This document shows positions 1-12,402 of a stretch of 64,000 bases of DNA, piece by piece. Below the pieces are notes generated by a model. The model was not told the DNA's origin, searched no databases, and saw nothing but the letters and a program-made list of their open reading frames with translations. The position numbers and the translations under genes were made by a program. Origin of the DNA: Multifurca ochricompacta. Taxonomy: Eukaryota > Basidiomycota > Agaricomycetes > Russulales > Russulaceae. Each line of letters opens with the position of its first letter. Position 1 is the first letter of the stretch. Location: NCBI GenBank assembly GCA_022496185.1, contig WTXG01000019.1, positions 351,569 through 415,568 of the forward strand, in the 5' to 3' direction.

Positions 1-318
1 GTTCATTGAAACTTTCGCGAAACCATTGTTTGACCTTACAGCCTCTGGTATCCCCGGTCAGTTTTCGATGTAACTGTATCTCCATTTTATTCCGTTCTCC
101 CCTGACCCTTTTTTTTTTGGATTCGAACCGGCAGAGACAGCAAAATATGCAAGCCATTGTATCGAGAACTTAGCTCTCTGGAAAGCAAGAGTTCTGACTC
201 TTTCTTCCCGTGACAACGGTCCTGGACCTTCTCATGTACCCTTGACCTCTCGATTCACGGGCACGAGCGATCCTTTTCTCCCCCCCAAGCCCCTGAAGAC
301 TTTGTTTCCGCGTTCCCC

Positions 319-908
319 ATGGCTCTCCCTGCCTCCTTCCGTCTGGGGGTTGATCAGAGCGATAGGTCATCTGTACACGATTGGGCCTCAATCTCCGTTT
401 CCTCTGCCCCTGTTCTGACCGATACCGACTCATCCCGCGCATCCTCGCCAACCCATATCGCCGAGGCATTGAACAGTACTGTTTCTCCTCCCCTGTGTAT
501 CACGAGCACAAGTACAACGAGCAGCATTAGTTCACTATCCCCGAGCGTCACTTCCACATCCCATTCTGTGGGGCTATCGGAAGTCCCTTCAACACATCCC
601 GGTCTGCTCGCCCATCACACGATAGTACGCTTGGGCTTGTGGTGAGCATGGGTGCGAGCAGTAGCGGGAGCAGCACTGCAGCTATCCGCGCGGCATATAA
701 AGTCAGTGTACGCAAGAAGCCCAGCTTTCATCGCTATTCGTGGAGCCCGGCCTACCTGACATACCAACCCGGCGAGAGATGGCTATCATCGCCGGTCAAG
801 GCATTGACAGCTAGCCCACTCCCACACTCCCTCACCCCAATTCTGGAATTGAATCAGGCCATCTTAACAACAATTTGTATGTATACTTGTATCACACATC
901 CGCGATAA
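319..908 (+). CDS. Hypothetical Ser/Thr-rich protein, possibly two exons
   Basis: An ATG at 319 opens a 108-codon frame rich in Ser and Thr that ends at 645. A second open frame continues to 908 and includes a basic stretch. A GT at about 641 followed by an AG near 680 could splice the two, but the intron would be only about 40 bp, which is short for this window. I recognise no domain, signal peptide or membrane segment. The upstream region is pyrimidine-rich, as is common before fungal starts. Nothing shows that it is expressed, and it could be chance coding in a composition-biased stretch. Confidence 0.25.
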
Positions 909-1351
909 CAATGTGCACGACCGTCTGACGATCTTGATGAACGAGGAGTATCACATCCTTCACATTTGCAATCAGTGTCCATCTACCTTGTCCCCCTCCC
1001 CCTCTCTTGCTTTTTTTTTTTGTTAGCCACATCAACTCCTTTCGCTCCTCTATAACATTTGATAATGTGGAGAATTCTGTAGATATCTCGCATGTTTTCT
1101 GTAGCTAGTGACTTCGTATATGTTCCACGAATCTTATCACTTTGACCGAAGCAATACGTTTGCTCTTTGGACATTACGGCGTCGTGAGATATATGTAGTA
1201 TTTGCGGGTTTCCTTCGACCAGGTAGATGGATTGGAGAACATCAGCAGGGTATCTATTCTCATACACACCACACACACGCGAAAACCAATCTAGACACGC
1301 CCACTTTTTTTCCAAAAAGCCCAAGAATATTCGAAAAGACGACCGACCGAT

Positions 1352-4300
1352 CTAAAAAGCGAATGCAAAGCATAAGGTGCACAAAGCACTGAGCCACATC
1401 CCTGCGGACCACGGTAAACGCTCAGTGCCAGAATTGGCGTTCGTGGGAGTTCCCGTGGCATTGTTAAGGAAGCTCCGCCATGCAACAACAGTCGCCGACG
1501 GTGCGATGAGTGTGGACTGTGTGACTCCTGCGCCGAGGAAAATCTCACTTGCAATGCGCGGAGCATCGTCAGCAACATTAGGGTCCTCGCCGCCGAGCAC
1601 AGCAAGCTTGTCGTTCGAGTCGATCGTGATAGAGCCAGTTGCGTTTGAGTTCAATACAAACTCCCGGAAAAATGTGTATGCCTGATGCAAAACTATGGAT
1701 CAGAATGCTTAATGACATCATAAACGTAGGAGGCATCCGTACGGCTGTGGGGTTAGCAAAAGGCGTTAAGGAACCAACGCTGTCGAATAGAGCGTAGAGG
1801 ATCCCGCGCTCTTGGTGCACAATTCCAGCAACGTTGCCATGGTCGTCTACCCAAGGTGTCGAGGGCTTGCGTGTGAAACCCTGAGTGCCGCCAAAAGTTG
1901 TATTCTTGATCAAAACAGAGAGGTCAGCCAGTGAAGCTGCATCCAACTGATGAGAAGGAAATTACCTGAATGAGGACTATTGATCACGAATGCAGTCGAG
2001 TCAGTCACGCGAAAAGCAAAAATTGCATGAAAGGATGACGCTTACTTTCGAGGCTTCGATGATGAGCAATCGCGTTGTTAGCACTGGAGTACAGAATGAT
2101 TTCGACATTCTTAGACATTGCAGCGCTGACGAGGTCATTAAAGAAAGTCACGGGCCTGTCTGACGCAGTCAACACAGCAATCATAGGAAGGCATAGACCC
2201 ATAAAACAAAAAAAAAGACGTAATAACGCACGGAGGACCTGTAACACGATCGAAAGAGGTGAGCGTCATCCTTAATAATCCGCCGTGATCGGGAGAAAGA
2301 CCCACTGGGATCGCCAAAGAAGTTGGCGGAAGAGGCTGAGGTCATTTTAAGCCAAGCTCTCAAATGCAAGAAATGGACATGGCCGTACAAGAGTTGAGCG
2401 TCGAACCAAAGGGGTACTGGTCCATGGACGTCCAGTTTTTGCTGAACGGTGCATGAAGGGCACCACGGACTTGAAGAGCTGGGAAATGATCTGTCAGAAA
2501 CGATACGAGACTCGGTAAGATGGTGAATCCGACCGTACAATTGAAATAAATGCCACCATCGATCGACGGTTGCGGGTTGACAGCGTCAGCAACATCGAAG
2601 AGCTATCATGGAAAAGAGAACGGGAGATAGACATGAACGGTGAGGGTTACAGGAAAAGATAGAGATACATACATCAAAAACGCCAGGAGCTTGTGTGCAT
2701 CAGCCACGAATATGATTTGGTAAAGGAAGTGAGACTGACCCCAAGGGAATGAGAAATTGGCAGCATAATCGAACAATTCATCGAAAATGGAACACTGGTA
2801 ATATGGATCTAGTTGACCAGTTAATGAATGACTCTGTCCGTTTGCGTTACGCCTTTGCAAAAGGCCAGTCGTCTGTGCTCGTGAACCAAAGGCTGTCCAT
2901 AAAGATGACAAGAGTGGACTGGGTTGAACGGGCGGTAAAGGTGACTGTTGTGGATAGGTTAAATTGACGTCATAACCGCAAAGATGAGACCTATTAAGAT
3001 AAGATAAGATGTGATACGATAAGATTGAAGATTATTAATTTTTTACTTGGACTGAAAAGACTTGAAAACGGTTTGGTCGAACTTTATCAATTGTGGGAAG
3101 GATTCGATGACGTTTATCTAAATTAAAAAAATAAAAATTAGAATTTGATCTGATCATTAAATAAATAAGTAAATAAATAAATTCACTGACCGTGGCAATG
3201 TTGGTTGACACAGAAATATCATCGAGTAAACCATTTCCGATCGCAACCTTTTCAAGTATCACGGGAGGATTGGAAGACGTCAATAACGCCTTGGAGATGT
3301 ACGACTATGGAAATTTGGTAAGCTTCTAAGCCCGAAAAAGGAAAACGTTCACAAACAATATAGACACCGGCATAATCTTCTCCCGCAAGGTATAGGGGTC
3401 TTGTAGCTAAACTAGGGAAGACCTTGACTAAATTAGAGAGGAAGCCGATCTGCCCATTTTGAGTCACATGACGTAGAAATAAATAAAATATAATATAAAG
3501 ATAAATACAAAGTCGGATGCCACGTCATTCTCGTCCTTTGCTGTGAAGAATTAAGTTCTATAGTGACAGTCAAGATAAGCTAGGATTTGACGAGACGCAC
3601 CATATCCGTTGGAATCAACGGTTGAAAACCCAGTGCCGACTGGCAAATTTGAGTGAGAAGCCAAGCCATACAGTCAAAAACTGGCGATAAAGCAGATCAA
3701 CGAAAGACACTTGCCGGGCTGGTCAACCCAAAAGGTGTCGACGAGACTGGATAGACTCTTGGGATTTTGAGAGATGGTGAAATCAGGATGAAGGAGCATG
3801 GGTCCATTCTGTCAACGATCACCTAAATCAGCCCCAGTCCAGACTCTCAGCTGAACAGCCACGGCATGGCATCAATACCCCAATCATAGACGTGAATAAA
3901 CTCGAAGATCCCGGCCTTCATACCAAGTCAGTGCAAGAGTGACTCATCGGAACGAAGGACCATACCCTCCACCACCGCCGAGCCAGATCAACCAAGGAGA
4001 CAATTGTATCTGACCGGCAGGGACCGTAAGAGATCCAACTCTGTTCTCAAAGCCCCAGAAGAACAGCGTATTGTTTGGATGCCCTGGACGCCCGACGGGG
4101 AGATTCCCAGCATAGTTATTGCCAAGGGGAAAGGTGATATTCGGAAGGCCTTGAGTCACCAGATAGACTACGCAAAACAAAGTTTGGGATCAAATTCTGC
4201 CCGGTGGAGCGAGACCGAAGGGTTTTAAAGGCTCACATTCTTGCCACGAAGGGTCAAAAGTAATGCCCGACGTCACAGTTGAATTTTGTGGGAAGCTGCT

Positions 4301-4609
4301 GGAAAGCTGTCCTGGCTTGAGAGGGGGCGGTGCAACAACGGCAGGAACGGAACTAGTAGGCATCACGGAGCCAGACGTAGAGGTGTTATTGGAAGCTGGA
4401 GCAGAACTAGTTGCTACGGCATTACTCGATGGTGCCGGCGGTCCCAAAGAGGTTGGGCCAAGGTGGGAACTTGAAAAGGGTGTTGCTCCCGTCGTCGCGG
4501 TTGCAGCTGCAGCTGCTGCTACATGGACACGACCGCGAAGAAGAGGCTGACATGAAAGGATTAAGGAAAGGACGGCAACAGGATTGATGCCTTTGAAAGA
4601 AAGTACCAT
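1352..4609 (-). CDS. S10 serine carboxypeptidase homologue with all triad residues replaced (predicted pseudoenzyme)
   Basis: This multi-exon gene encodes a secreted protein of the fungal peptidase S10 family. The chosen ATG at 4609 gives a hydrophobic signal-like N-terminus; an ATG at 4654 is an alternative. Family landmarks follow in order: a Ser/Thr/Pro linker, NNYAGNLPV and LFFWGFE, the oxyanion strand, NGPMLLHPDF, LPVGTGFST, LEKVAIGNGL, LCGYDVNLTYPQ, DPYYQCSIFDEL, and GFTRKPSTPWVDD with GIVHQER. The catalytic positions are changed. GESYAG reads GEDYAG (3366-3383), the AGHLVP histidine is Ser in VGSLTP (1761-1778), and the Asp of the SGNND motif aligns with Asn near 2071-2087. WLNGGPG reads WLGGGGG. 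The C-terminus is a short hydrophobic tail after a Ser/Gly/Thr stretch, compatible with a GPI-anchor signal. Family membership is firm. Loss of activity is inferred from the substitutions. Exact splice sites are approximate. Confidence 0.85.
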
Positions 4610-7288
4610 GACAAGCCAAAATGAAGAGAAACAAGTCCTGGGACGAAATCCCAAAGCCAGGATTTAACTTGGGCAAGCTTTTGTATGCTGCATGCTCACC
4701 CGGGGTCGCATTAACTGCGAACGTAACACAAACACAAATATTGATACCATTCCCGGTCCCGGTCCTACGTCGGTTTCCGGAACAGAAACTTTGTATCATA
4801 CGATACATACAGAGGGCAGAGGGCAGAGGGTGTAACAAAACCGCCAGGGGGGGATAAGGAACCACCTTGGATTCATCTCACGGGAATAGGACCATCAGGA
4901 AGCACAAGACATCCTGTCCGGTAATGGTATGGGCACCTATGGCGATTGGACGGCTTCTCGACCTTTGATGCGAATGCGAATCAAACTATTTTGAGGTACA
5001 TGCGAATGCAACCCCATTTACACTTGAGCTCAGACATCCTTCCCTCTTACTTTCCCCAGCGACGGAGAAAAAAAAGCCCATCAAAGGAGAGGAGAGGAGA
5101 GGAGAGGAGAGGAGAGTAGGTGAGTGCATCTCGGAATGCTTCGGGGCGCTAGTGAAGGAAGGGGAAAGGGAAGTGAAGAATGACATTGACATCCACGTCA
5201 TGACGTTGCTTCAAAGAGCGCTTTGTCTCCGCCACCCGCCACCACCAAGCCAAGGGATAGATTATTTTGCCCAGAGATATAAATGAATTGACTGACTCCC
5301 ACCCTCAACGTGTGATTGAAGGATGAAGATGGTGGTGGCAGTTACTGCTAATAGAATTGGCGTGTAATGTAATGCAGCAAGGCGGTACAAGTCAAGTTCG
5401 CATAGTACACCACACTAGTCCAGAGCCCAGAGCCGGGCCCTGCGGCGTTAAGATCGGCGAGACCTATTATACATAGTTTTGGGTCAGGAACATTGTGTCA
5501 ATATTTTCTATGATAAATTAGGCACGTAATCTCAGTGAATGATGCGCGGTCAAGGCCTTTGGCTTTAGGAACTTGGCGGGGCGGCGGATATGCGGATATG
5601 CGGACATGCGAACAATGTATCGGTATCGGCATGTGGGAAAGTGCCTTGAATGGACGTCAGGGCGCCACAAACAAAGATGGAAGACGTGCGTGGCTTTAGC
5701 TACTGTAGCACGCTGTAGCACAATGCACAATGTGGCGTGAATAATTCAAATGTGCCGCAAAGTCACAGGTCAAGAACAAAAAATCTCCCCTCCCCCCTTC
5801 CCGTGCAATCACCGCACCTTCTTCGCTCGCACTATAGATAAACAGTGCGCCAAGGTTGAGAGAAAAATAAAAATAAAACCTGGGCAACGGGGTTCTCAAC
5901 AGGGATTCGGTGAGAGTTTTTACTCATGGAGAGATTCATTTGAAGCCAGAATCGGGAGGCAAAAAAAAAACGGATCACACATCCCCAACCAACGGGAATG
6001 AATAATAATATAATATGAAGGACTCGTTCCACCTGCGCCATTCACTCATGTGGCCACGTTATTGGCGATGTCAAGTCATCACACCCTTACAGCGAAATAG
6101 CTGCAGCGAGAGCTCAGCTCCCTGTAAATTGTGAGGAGGTCAATAACAGTGCGACGTTCGTTCATTCAAATATGAAAGTACTCCCCCCCCTTTTTTTTTT
6201 GAATTAAAATTTTATATTCCGCGTGCAGCTTCATATAGCAAGAGCAGTCGTGTCTAATTTAGGTACCCCAGTAGATACATTAAGATGAACTGACAAAAGT
6301 TGTTGCTACTACATATGTAGGAGACCATCCATGATCTTCACAGGTTGGTTGATACACTGGCTTGAAGGTAGCGCGCATACGGTGTAAGAAGGTTAAAAGA
6401 TCATGGGCTTGGCCACGAAAGAATCTATGGAGAGTGGTTTCACTAGACCACGGAGGTAAAATGGTGGCGAGGTCGTTGCACGGACATCAGCGAATCTAGG
6501 ACACTGGGTGTAATCGCTTATCGAAGGCGTGACCAACCGCTCAACTGAGAGTAGTGGAGATGGTGTGGCAGGAATGCTGTTGGTTTTTTGTTGTTTTTAC
6601 CTCCATTCTCAGTGGCCGCAGTAAATAAGGGATGGTTGCGGCCATCGGGTGGTGTTGGTAAGGGTGTAGGTGCATACGCGCACGTATGAAAATGTGGTCA
6701 CGCGGTCGTCTTCGTCGGTCGGTGGACCAGTCAATCGCCCAGGTGTGCACCTCTCGGCAATGTGCTACAGTAAATACCTCGCGCACCCTTGAAAGGGGGG
6801 TGATTTTTACTTCATGCAGAGCAAGTTTGCGTGCGTCCCTCTGAGCCAGACTAAAGTACCCCCGCCCTTGTCTGGTCATTAAGGCACTACTGACATTACA
6901 CCATCATGATTCATTTGCTTGGAGGCAGTAATGGCCAACTAACTGCTTCATGTTCTGCAAGGAAGATTGCTGAGCACGTCTTAAGTTCTGGTCTGTGCAA
7001 GTTATCAATCCCAACTCTCCAGGACGAGGGTCATAAACACCGTTAAAAAAAGTGACGCAGAGTTTGTGAAATTTATGACGTAGAAATATTAATGTTTCGC
7101 CATGAGTTTCGAAAACAGAGATAGAGATAGAGATAACATAGACACGTCTGGACTGAATTGTTCCTAGAGCAAGAAAACGAAAGAGCACAAACGAGGTGAT
7201 CGCGTCGATCATATAATCTCGTCGACTTTGGATCGGTGAATGCAAAAGCCCTTGAGAATAGAATCAGCCTAGCCGGCCTGGGTAGTCG
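4610..7288. other. Long intergenic region, no supported gene
   Basis: Between the S10 homologue and YVH1 I find no frame with a recognisable domain or a convincing intron-exon series. Short open frames on both strands near 4.6, 5.7, 6.5 and 6.9 kb have low-complexity or unplaceable translations. The stretch contains a pentanucleotide run at 5085-5116 and C/T homopolymers at 6183-6200. It probably holds the promoter of the S10 gene and the 3' flank of YVH1. A non-coding RNA gene cannot be excluded by eye. Confidence 0.5.
5085..5116. repeat. GGAGA pentanucleotide microsatellite
   Basis: About six tandem copies of the purine unit GGAGA, visible directly. It lies roughly 480 bp upstream of the S10-like start codon. 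Confidence 0.9.
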
Positions 7289-9275
7289 CTATGGTAAACA
7301 TACTGGAACCACCCATTCTTTGCAGCTGCAACAAACACCAGCCCAATCATAGTTTCCTAACTTTGCGCCACATTTCTTGTTTGGGCAAATTATCTTCCCA
7401 GCCAGCTGCCCATCCTGTAAAAATATTCCCATCCATTTCATCTGGATAACAGTTGCAGCCCATGACTTAATCATTCACACAAGTCAACTTACTGGTTCGA
7501 CAAAATACCCGGAACATTTAGGGTTCATCAGAATTGGCGGACTTATGCTGGCCTTGTCGGTCACCCGTGCGGCTGACTGAAGTGGCGTCATGGTTAGGCC
7601 GCCAGGGGATCGCAAAGCGGCTAGTTTGGGATTCGCATGCAGCTGAGCCGCAAGGTCGGCGCCATGTTGAAGGGCGCCTACACCTGCGGGCGTAGTAGAT
7701 AATGCAGGTGGTGGACGGGCCTTACCCGCTATCGAGGCTGACTTTGGATCTTCTGGAATAGTTTCAGAGGTTCCAGGCGATGCAAGAGAAGGCGCAGTGT
7801 CCGCAGTAGGAACCTCACCAGGTCTGGAGGTGATTACAGTGGCTGAGGGTGTTGTACTGAAACCTGCAGATTCATCGTCGTCACTGTCCAGTGCTGACAT
7901 CGATAGGTTACTAGGAATGCCAATGGAAATCCCGGCGAGCAGACGGGATCTGAGGTCACTTCCGAATGAACTGCTACGTCGCTGTTGGGCCTGAGGGGCG
8001 GGACCCGTCAGTAGTTCGCTCTCTTGACTAGCACCCTTGCTCTCGTCATCATCAAGTGTTGACATGGACAATGAAGCCGCCAGCCCTGTGAGACCGTTGC
8101 CCCCGTCGACGGGGGTCAAAGGAGAAGGACGGGTGGGAATCGATGTTGAGCCCAGACGGGGGCGCGGGAGCGTCAAGCTTAGCGCGCCGCCTGATGGGCG
8201 CCGGGAAGAGGACGAAGAAGGACGACGAGGGACGGGGTCATGAGTAGACGGTCGCCTAGAGGAGACAGGCGAGAAGGCCAAAGCGGGCGTTGGTGGCCCT
8301 AATTGGCCATGGTCGAGCATGTGTTCGCGGTTCGCGAGCTCTGTGCTAAGGCGACGACCTTGAGGATATCTCTGCCAAATTTGTGAATGAAATCAAGTCT
8401 CACCGACACATCTTGCAACGAATGCGTCGCCTTGGCCCGCCAGGGGTTGCAGGGGCAGAATCAGTCGGAGTACGTGGAAACTTTGCGAACATGTCCGTTT
8501 CCGGAGCAGAACCATCGCCATCTGTGACGGACGACTGATTTGAGAACCAATGTGGGAAAAATGAGATGGGGACATGACATTACTTAAAATGTCTTCCACG
8601 GCCCTTTCCAAATAGAACATTCGAGTGGCCTTGTCCCTTCTCGAGACTCTGTATGAAGCTTGGTAAAATATTTCAAGTTGAGCCACAAATCCTGCATTTG
8701 GGCTAGGCCAATTCAATGGCAATCAAAAAATAATTAAGTAGAGCATACCTTATGTTGGGTCTGACCTTTCGAATGAGCTCTATGGCTGCATTAACATCCA
8801 AATTCTGAGAATACATGATATATGCTGCGGCAATCGTGGCACTGCGACCTGTCCAACGCAAATTTCAGCCCAAGGAGCTAGTTGTATGCGCATATACTAC
8901 CGACTCATTCCAGCTTGACAGTGAACGAGAACACCCCCTCCTTTGTCGAGCTCTGATTGAATGAAGGTTATCGAAGGAATCAGGTGCTGGAGCACATCAG
9001 TTTCTTCAACGTCGTCTAAGGGAACCTGATGCCGGAAGAAGGTCTACCATAAGCATCGTGTACCGAACTATAGATTAGTACGAGGACTCCCAAAGATAAG
9101 GTGGACCGGGCTCTACCTCATGAATAGAGAACTTCCCCCTCATGACAGTCAGGATGCTGTGAATATTGTTCGTTCTGAGGGTGTCTGAATCTTTGGCGCT
9201 ATGAAGATCTCCAATCCAGAGGCCTGGTAGGACCTGATCCATGTGGTGGTAATCATCGTCCATGTCCATGTCCAT
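7289..9275 (-). CDS. YVH1: Dual-specificity phosphatase Yvh1 (DUSP12 family)
   Basis: Yvh1 is a dual-specificity phosphatase whose zinc-binding C-terminus acts in late 60S ribosome maturation (release of Mrt4). The ATG at 9275 starts an acidic Asp/Met stretch, then VLPGLWIGDL opens the phosphatase domain. The active-site loop HCQAGMSR (8901-8923) is intact and is followed after an intron by SATIAAAYIMYS and RKVRPNI. The zinc-binding half follows: CKMC with REHMLDH, then NPKCSGYF, MKWM, CPNKKC, NYDWAGVCC and CKEWVVP near the stop at 7289. The CKMC half joins its His pair across an intron ending just before 8350. About 270 Ser/Pro-rich residues (exon 7493 to about 8340) separate the two zinc-binding parts, far more than in yeast or human homologues as I know them. 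At least six exons. Identification is strong. Confidence 0.93.
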
Positions 9276-9524
9276 GTCCGTGGCTAAGGCTATGGCAAAG
9301 GACTCGACTCGATGATCATGATGAGTGCGTATGGCGTTCTAAGCTTATTATCCATGAGACGTCTCGTCATTCATTGATGGTGTTTGGTAAAGACAAACAA
9401 TAGCTAGCTAGCTACAAAGTACATGCAAAAAACAAAATAATGGGTTCTAGGAATACAGTTAATCTTTGAAATACAACATGTCAGGCTTGGAGCCCTCAAG
9501 GTCCAAAGCCCGTGGTATTCCGCA

Positions 9525-10182
9525 TCACTTCCGAGATGGATAATGCGTTCCCGAAGCTACGGGTGAATTGGGTGCTAAGGTAGTGGGATGCACGATTCGA
9601 TATGGGTGCATCCTCGCCCCTTTGCCCAGGGCTGTCCCTGGGCGACGGATTCGTTCCAGCGCGGGACCGACCACTAATAAGGGAGCCCCTGGCTTTATAC
9701 CACCTAATGCATCGGGGGATGAGATCATCCTCGGCACATTTGACGTGTTTGACGCTCCTGCCGAACATAAAACGAGTGCCGCATCGGCATTTTCGAAGGA
9801 ATCAGTCAGGACAAGGCGAACAGAAGGGTCCGGAGGGTTGCCCCGATACGTTGGGAGCGGAAGGGGTAGCACCGAGTCATGTGGGGTAGAGGGAAGGGTG
9901 CCAGAGATAGAAGGGGGAGGGGGCGTTGATGATTCGTGCGGATAAATTTCCTGACGCCTGCCTTGCCAAGGATCCTATGATTCGAGTTGATTGAGGTTAG
10001 TTGAGGTTAGAGGACATAGAAGAAGAACGAACTGATTGATCTCTATATTTGCATAGGTCGTGAACACTAGGCGACGTCATTTTGGAGGGTACGCCATGCA
10101 TCGGGAGAGCGAGAGAGCGTAGAGATGGGAGGGTGGGGCGTTCAGTAATCATGGCCAACGAAGACATGGTGTTTTTGAGCAT
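9525..10182 (-). CDS. Conserved-looking hypothetical protein, two or more exons
   Basis: Exon 1 starts with ATG at 10182 (in-frame alternative at 10167) and encodes MSSLAMITERPTLPSLRSL and related Pro/Ser-rich sequence. An intron of roughly 50 bp near 9985-10020 links it to a second exon whose frame runs to the stop at 9525. That exon is Pro-rich and contains LERIRRPGTALGKGARMHPY, a basic motif that resembles hypothetical proteins of agaric genomes as I remember them; I cannot confirm this. No catalytic motif, signal peptide or membrane segment is visible. It lies 250 bp upstream of YVH1 on the same strand. Confidence 0.55.
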
Positions 10183-11828
10183 ATGGGAACGGGTTCAATG
10201 AGACTTTTATAAACATTTTGAATATGTAGCGCTCGAGGCCGCTAATAGCTAATAGTTATTGTGCCCTGGTCGTGTCGGAGTCAGAAGGCAGAAGGCGAAG
10301 GCAAAGGAGACACGCACCGACGCACATTTTATTGTTTCCTTTAACGTCCTTTTCTTTGTCAATCTCAAGCTGACCTTCCCAATATAATATAATATAACGA
10401 TAACGACGACGACAACGACAAGACATCATGTCCGAATCTCTTTCAAAAATCCGTATTGTGAGCCTAATAACACCCCGAGTCAAACCACTCACAGATAGAT
10501 ACCTGTTAGATGCCCGGTGCACCGTCGGATCTGTCTGCGGCAACCTATCAAATCCATAACGAGACTCACACACTCGGCAATGCACTTCGATGGATGCTCA
10601 TGAAAAAGTAACTGTCATAATTCATTCATTACAGCCAACGCAGCTCAATTGTCTGCAGTCCTAAGGTGGAATTCTGCGGGTACAGGTGAGCTTTATTGTT
10701 CTACCTTTTCCTTTTCCTTTTCCCTTCTCTTCTGGTACATCCCCTCCTGGATAACAATAAGCTTCGACATCATGAAGTCTGTGTCGCCCTCGGGTATGAC
10801 TATATTCATTCACAGTGGATACTCCTTTTTTCTATTCAACTCCCCTCACACTGGCGAATGATTAACGGCAGCCCCGTCATATTCCCACGGGCGGCCTTTC
10901 TTTTGTTCTTTGTTCTTTTCGAGTCGAGGCGCTAATGAGGACACAGCGCCCCTCATCCATCTGAAAACCACATTCAGATCCGAATACAGATGTATGGTAC
11001 GTCTTTCCACCCTCGCTAGTACTGCTTCTCGACCTTTTGCACTGCTTGCAGACAACTCATCATCGTTGACCGCGCTCCTTTGCGCACTGGATGATTTGGG
11101 TGCACTGTTTGAGAGTATTGAAGACGCTTTCAAGGCGAGCCTAGAGCATGACGACATTGAAGTTTGGGACGAGAGGCGATAAAGCAAGAGCGGCAGGATA
11201 TCTCCGATCCAACATTTGTTGTGTGCACCCTGTTCGACTTCTGACTCTGACCGTCTACCCAGATTGTTTTCATCCTTCACCTGGCTTCTGGTAACAATAA
11301 CACACTATACATGACTGCACAGAAGTGCCAACACAAATCTGCCCTCGTCTGCTCCATTGGGCGCCCTTTCGCATCAATCCTACAAGTGAAGGTGGGCAGA
11401 CATGCCACGCAATGATACATGTAAACGAGGAAACCCCTGCATCTAGCTGGTCATATAGCTGGCTCAGTTGAACAACGTGACAATCCACTTGGTTCTGACG
11501 GGAGGCATCCAGAACTCGGGAATGCCACTGGCCAGATAGGATTGTCCAGAGCTAGCGTTGAGCTTGCGATCTCGGTGTCGGAAGTTGCGGCGAGTTCGCC
11601 TCGTGCCACACAATGCACAGGTCCTCACAGCCTTGGGTCATATTCACGAAGAGACAGTTGGTGAGCACCCGACTTCAGTGTGCCTATTTGACCACAGGCA
11701 AGGATTAACGTTGTTCAAATCAATATTAGAGAATGAGCTCATCCAGCCGCCCGCGGGGACACTCAAGTAACGACGGCAAGTGCATGTCCGCTTAAAAGGG
11801 TCATTTCGCTTGCCGACCGCGCCGTTCT
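10183..11828. other. Intergenic stretch with weak overlapping open frames
   Basis: Two opposed frames overlap near 10.85-11.28 kb. On the plus strand, 10910-11182 encodes a 90-residue, partly acidic peptide. On the minus strand, 10846-11280 encodes 144 residues. Neither shows a known motif and they cannot both be real. The rest holds short open frames without support. I leave this unassigned rather than call a gene. Confidence 0.3.
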
Positions 11829-12343
11829 TCATCTCATTTCCTTGACGTTTCGAGAAGCTCTAATTGGCATCGATTCCGAACTATGCAACAAAGTAGCTCT
11901 AGGCAATGTCTGCTGTACACGCACCTGTAGGCTTGCAGAACATTGTTGGTCAACGTTCCTGATACGTGATACTAGTTCATCCTCTGCTAGTGCTGCATTG
12001 GCGACGCTATTCGTATCCATGTGCATCACTACCTGGACGACCCAATCAAAGGAATCTAACGGGCTGATTGACAATCTTTGGATATAATTCACGATCGTTT
12101 TAGGGCAATGGGAAGACACAGACGCGTGTACGATTCCGAGAAGGGTCATGCCTGTGAGAGGACCTGCCTCGTTGGTAACTTGTCTGCAAATGACAATTCT
12201 CCTTCCGTCAGTCACCAGGTTGTATACTTTACCTGCTTCATAATACCCTTGTGCGGTAATAATGAGCGACCACTGAAACTTTTTTGGGCAGTTCCAGCTG
12301 CCTTGTAAACGCCCACGGCGACGCTCGTTGCAGTATTGGCCAT
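11829..12343 (-). CDS. Hypothetical small protein, probably two exons
   Basis: An ATG at 12343 opens a frame beginning MANTATSVAVGVYKAAG and running to GRSLLPHKG. A second frame from about 12170 to the stop at 11829 encodes about 115 residues with a hydrophobic patch and acidic segments (NAALAEDELVSRIRNVDQ). An intron of about 68 bp would join them in phase with an AAG acceptor, while the more obvious CAG acceptor is out of phase, so the splice is uncertain. A TATA-like box lies about 55 bp upstream of the ATG. I recognise no family. Confidence 0.4.
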
Positions 12344-12394
12344 ATCGAAGGTAAGGGGTGTGTTAGATTCGTGTTTGTGTTGAGGGGGCTTAGG

Positions 12395-12402
12395 TTTTTA
12401 TA
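12395..12402 (-). promoter_or_regulatory. TATA-like box upstream of the 12343 start
   Basis: The minus strand reads TATAAAAA about 55 bp upstream of the ATG at 12343, a plausible core-promoter spacing for a gene with a short leader. Confidence 0.4.

Noticed and set aside
118..137. tRNA B-box-like GGTTCGAATCC on the minus strand
   Set aside because: The flanking bases do not form a T-stem or acceptor stem, and no matching A box or anticodon arm could be folded.
4263..4550. Ala/Val/Gly-rich plus-strand frame
   Set aside because: It is the antisense of the Ser/Ala/Pro-rich N-terminal exon of the S10 homologue.
6541..7245. Two minus-strand frames of about 112 codons each
   Set aside because: The translations lack any domain, do not join across plausible introns, and have mixed composition typical of chance frames.
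10846..11280. 144-codon minus-strand frame overlapping a 90-codon plus-strand frame
   Set aside because: Neither has a recognisable motif, and both strands cannot be coding. Left as unassigned.
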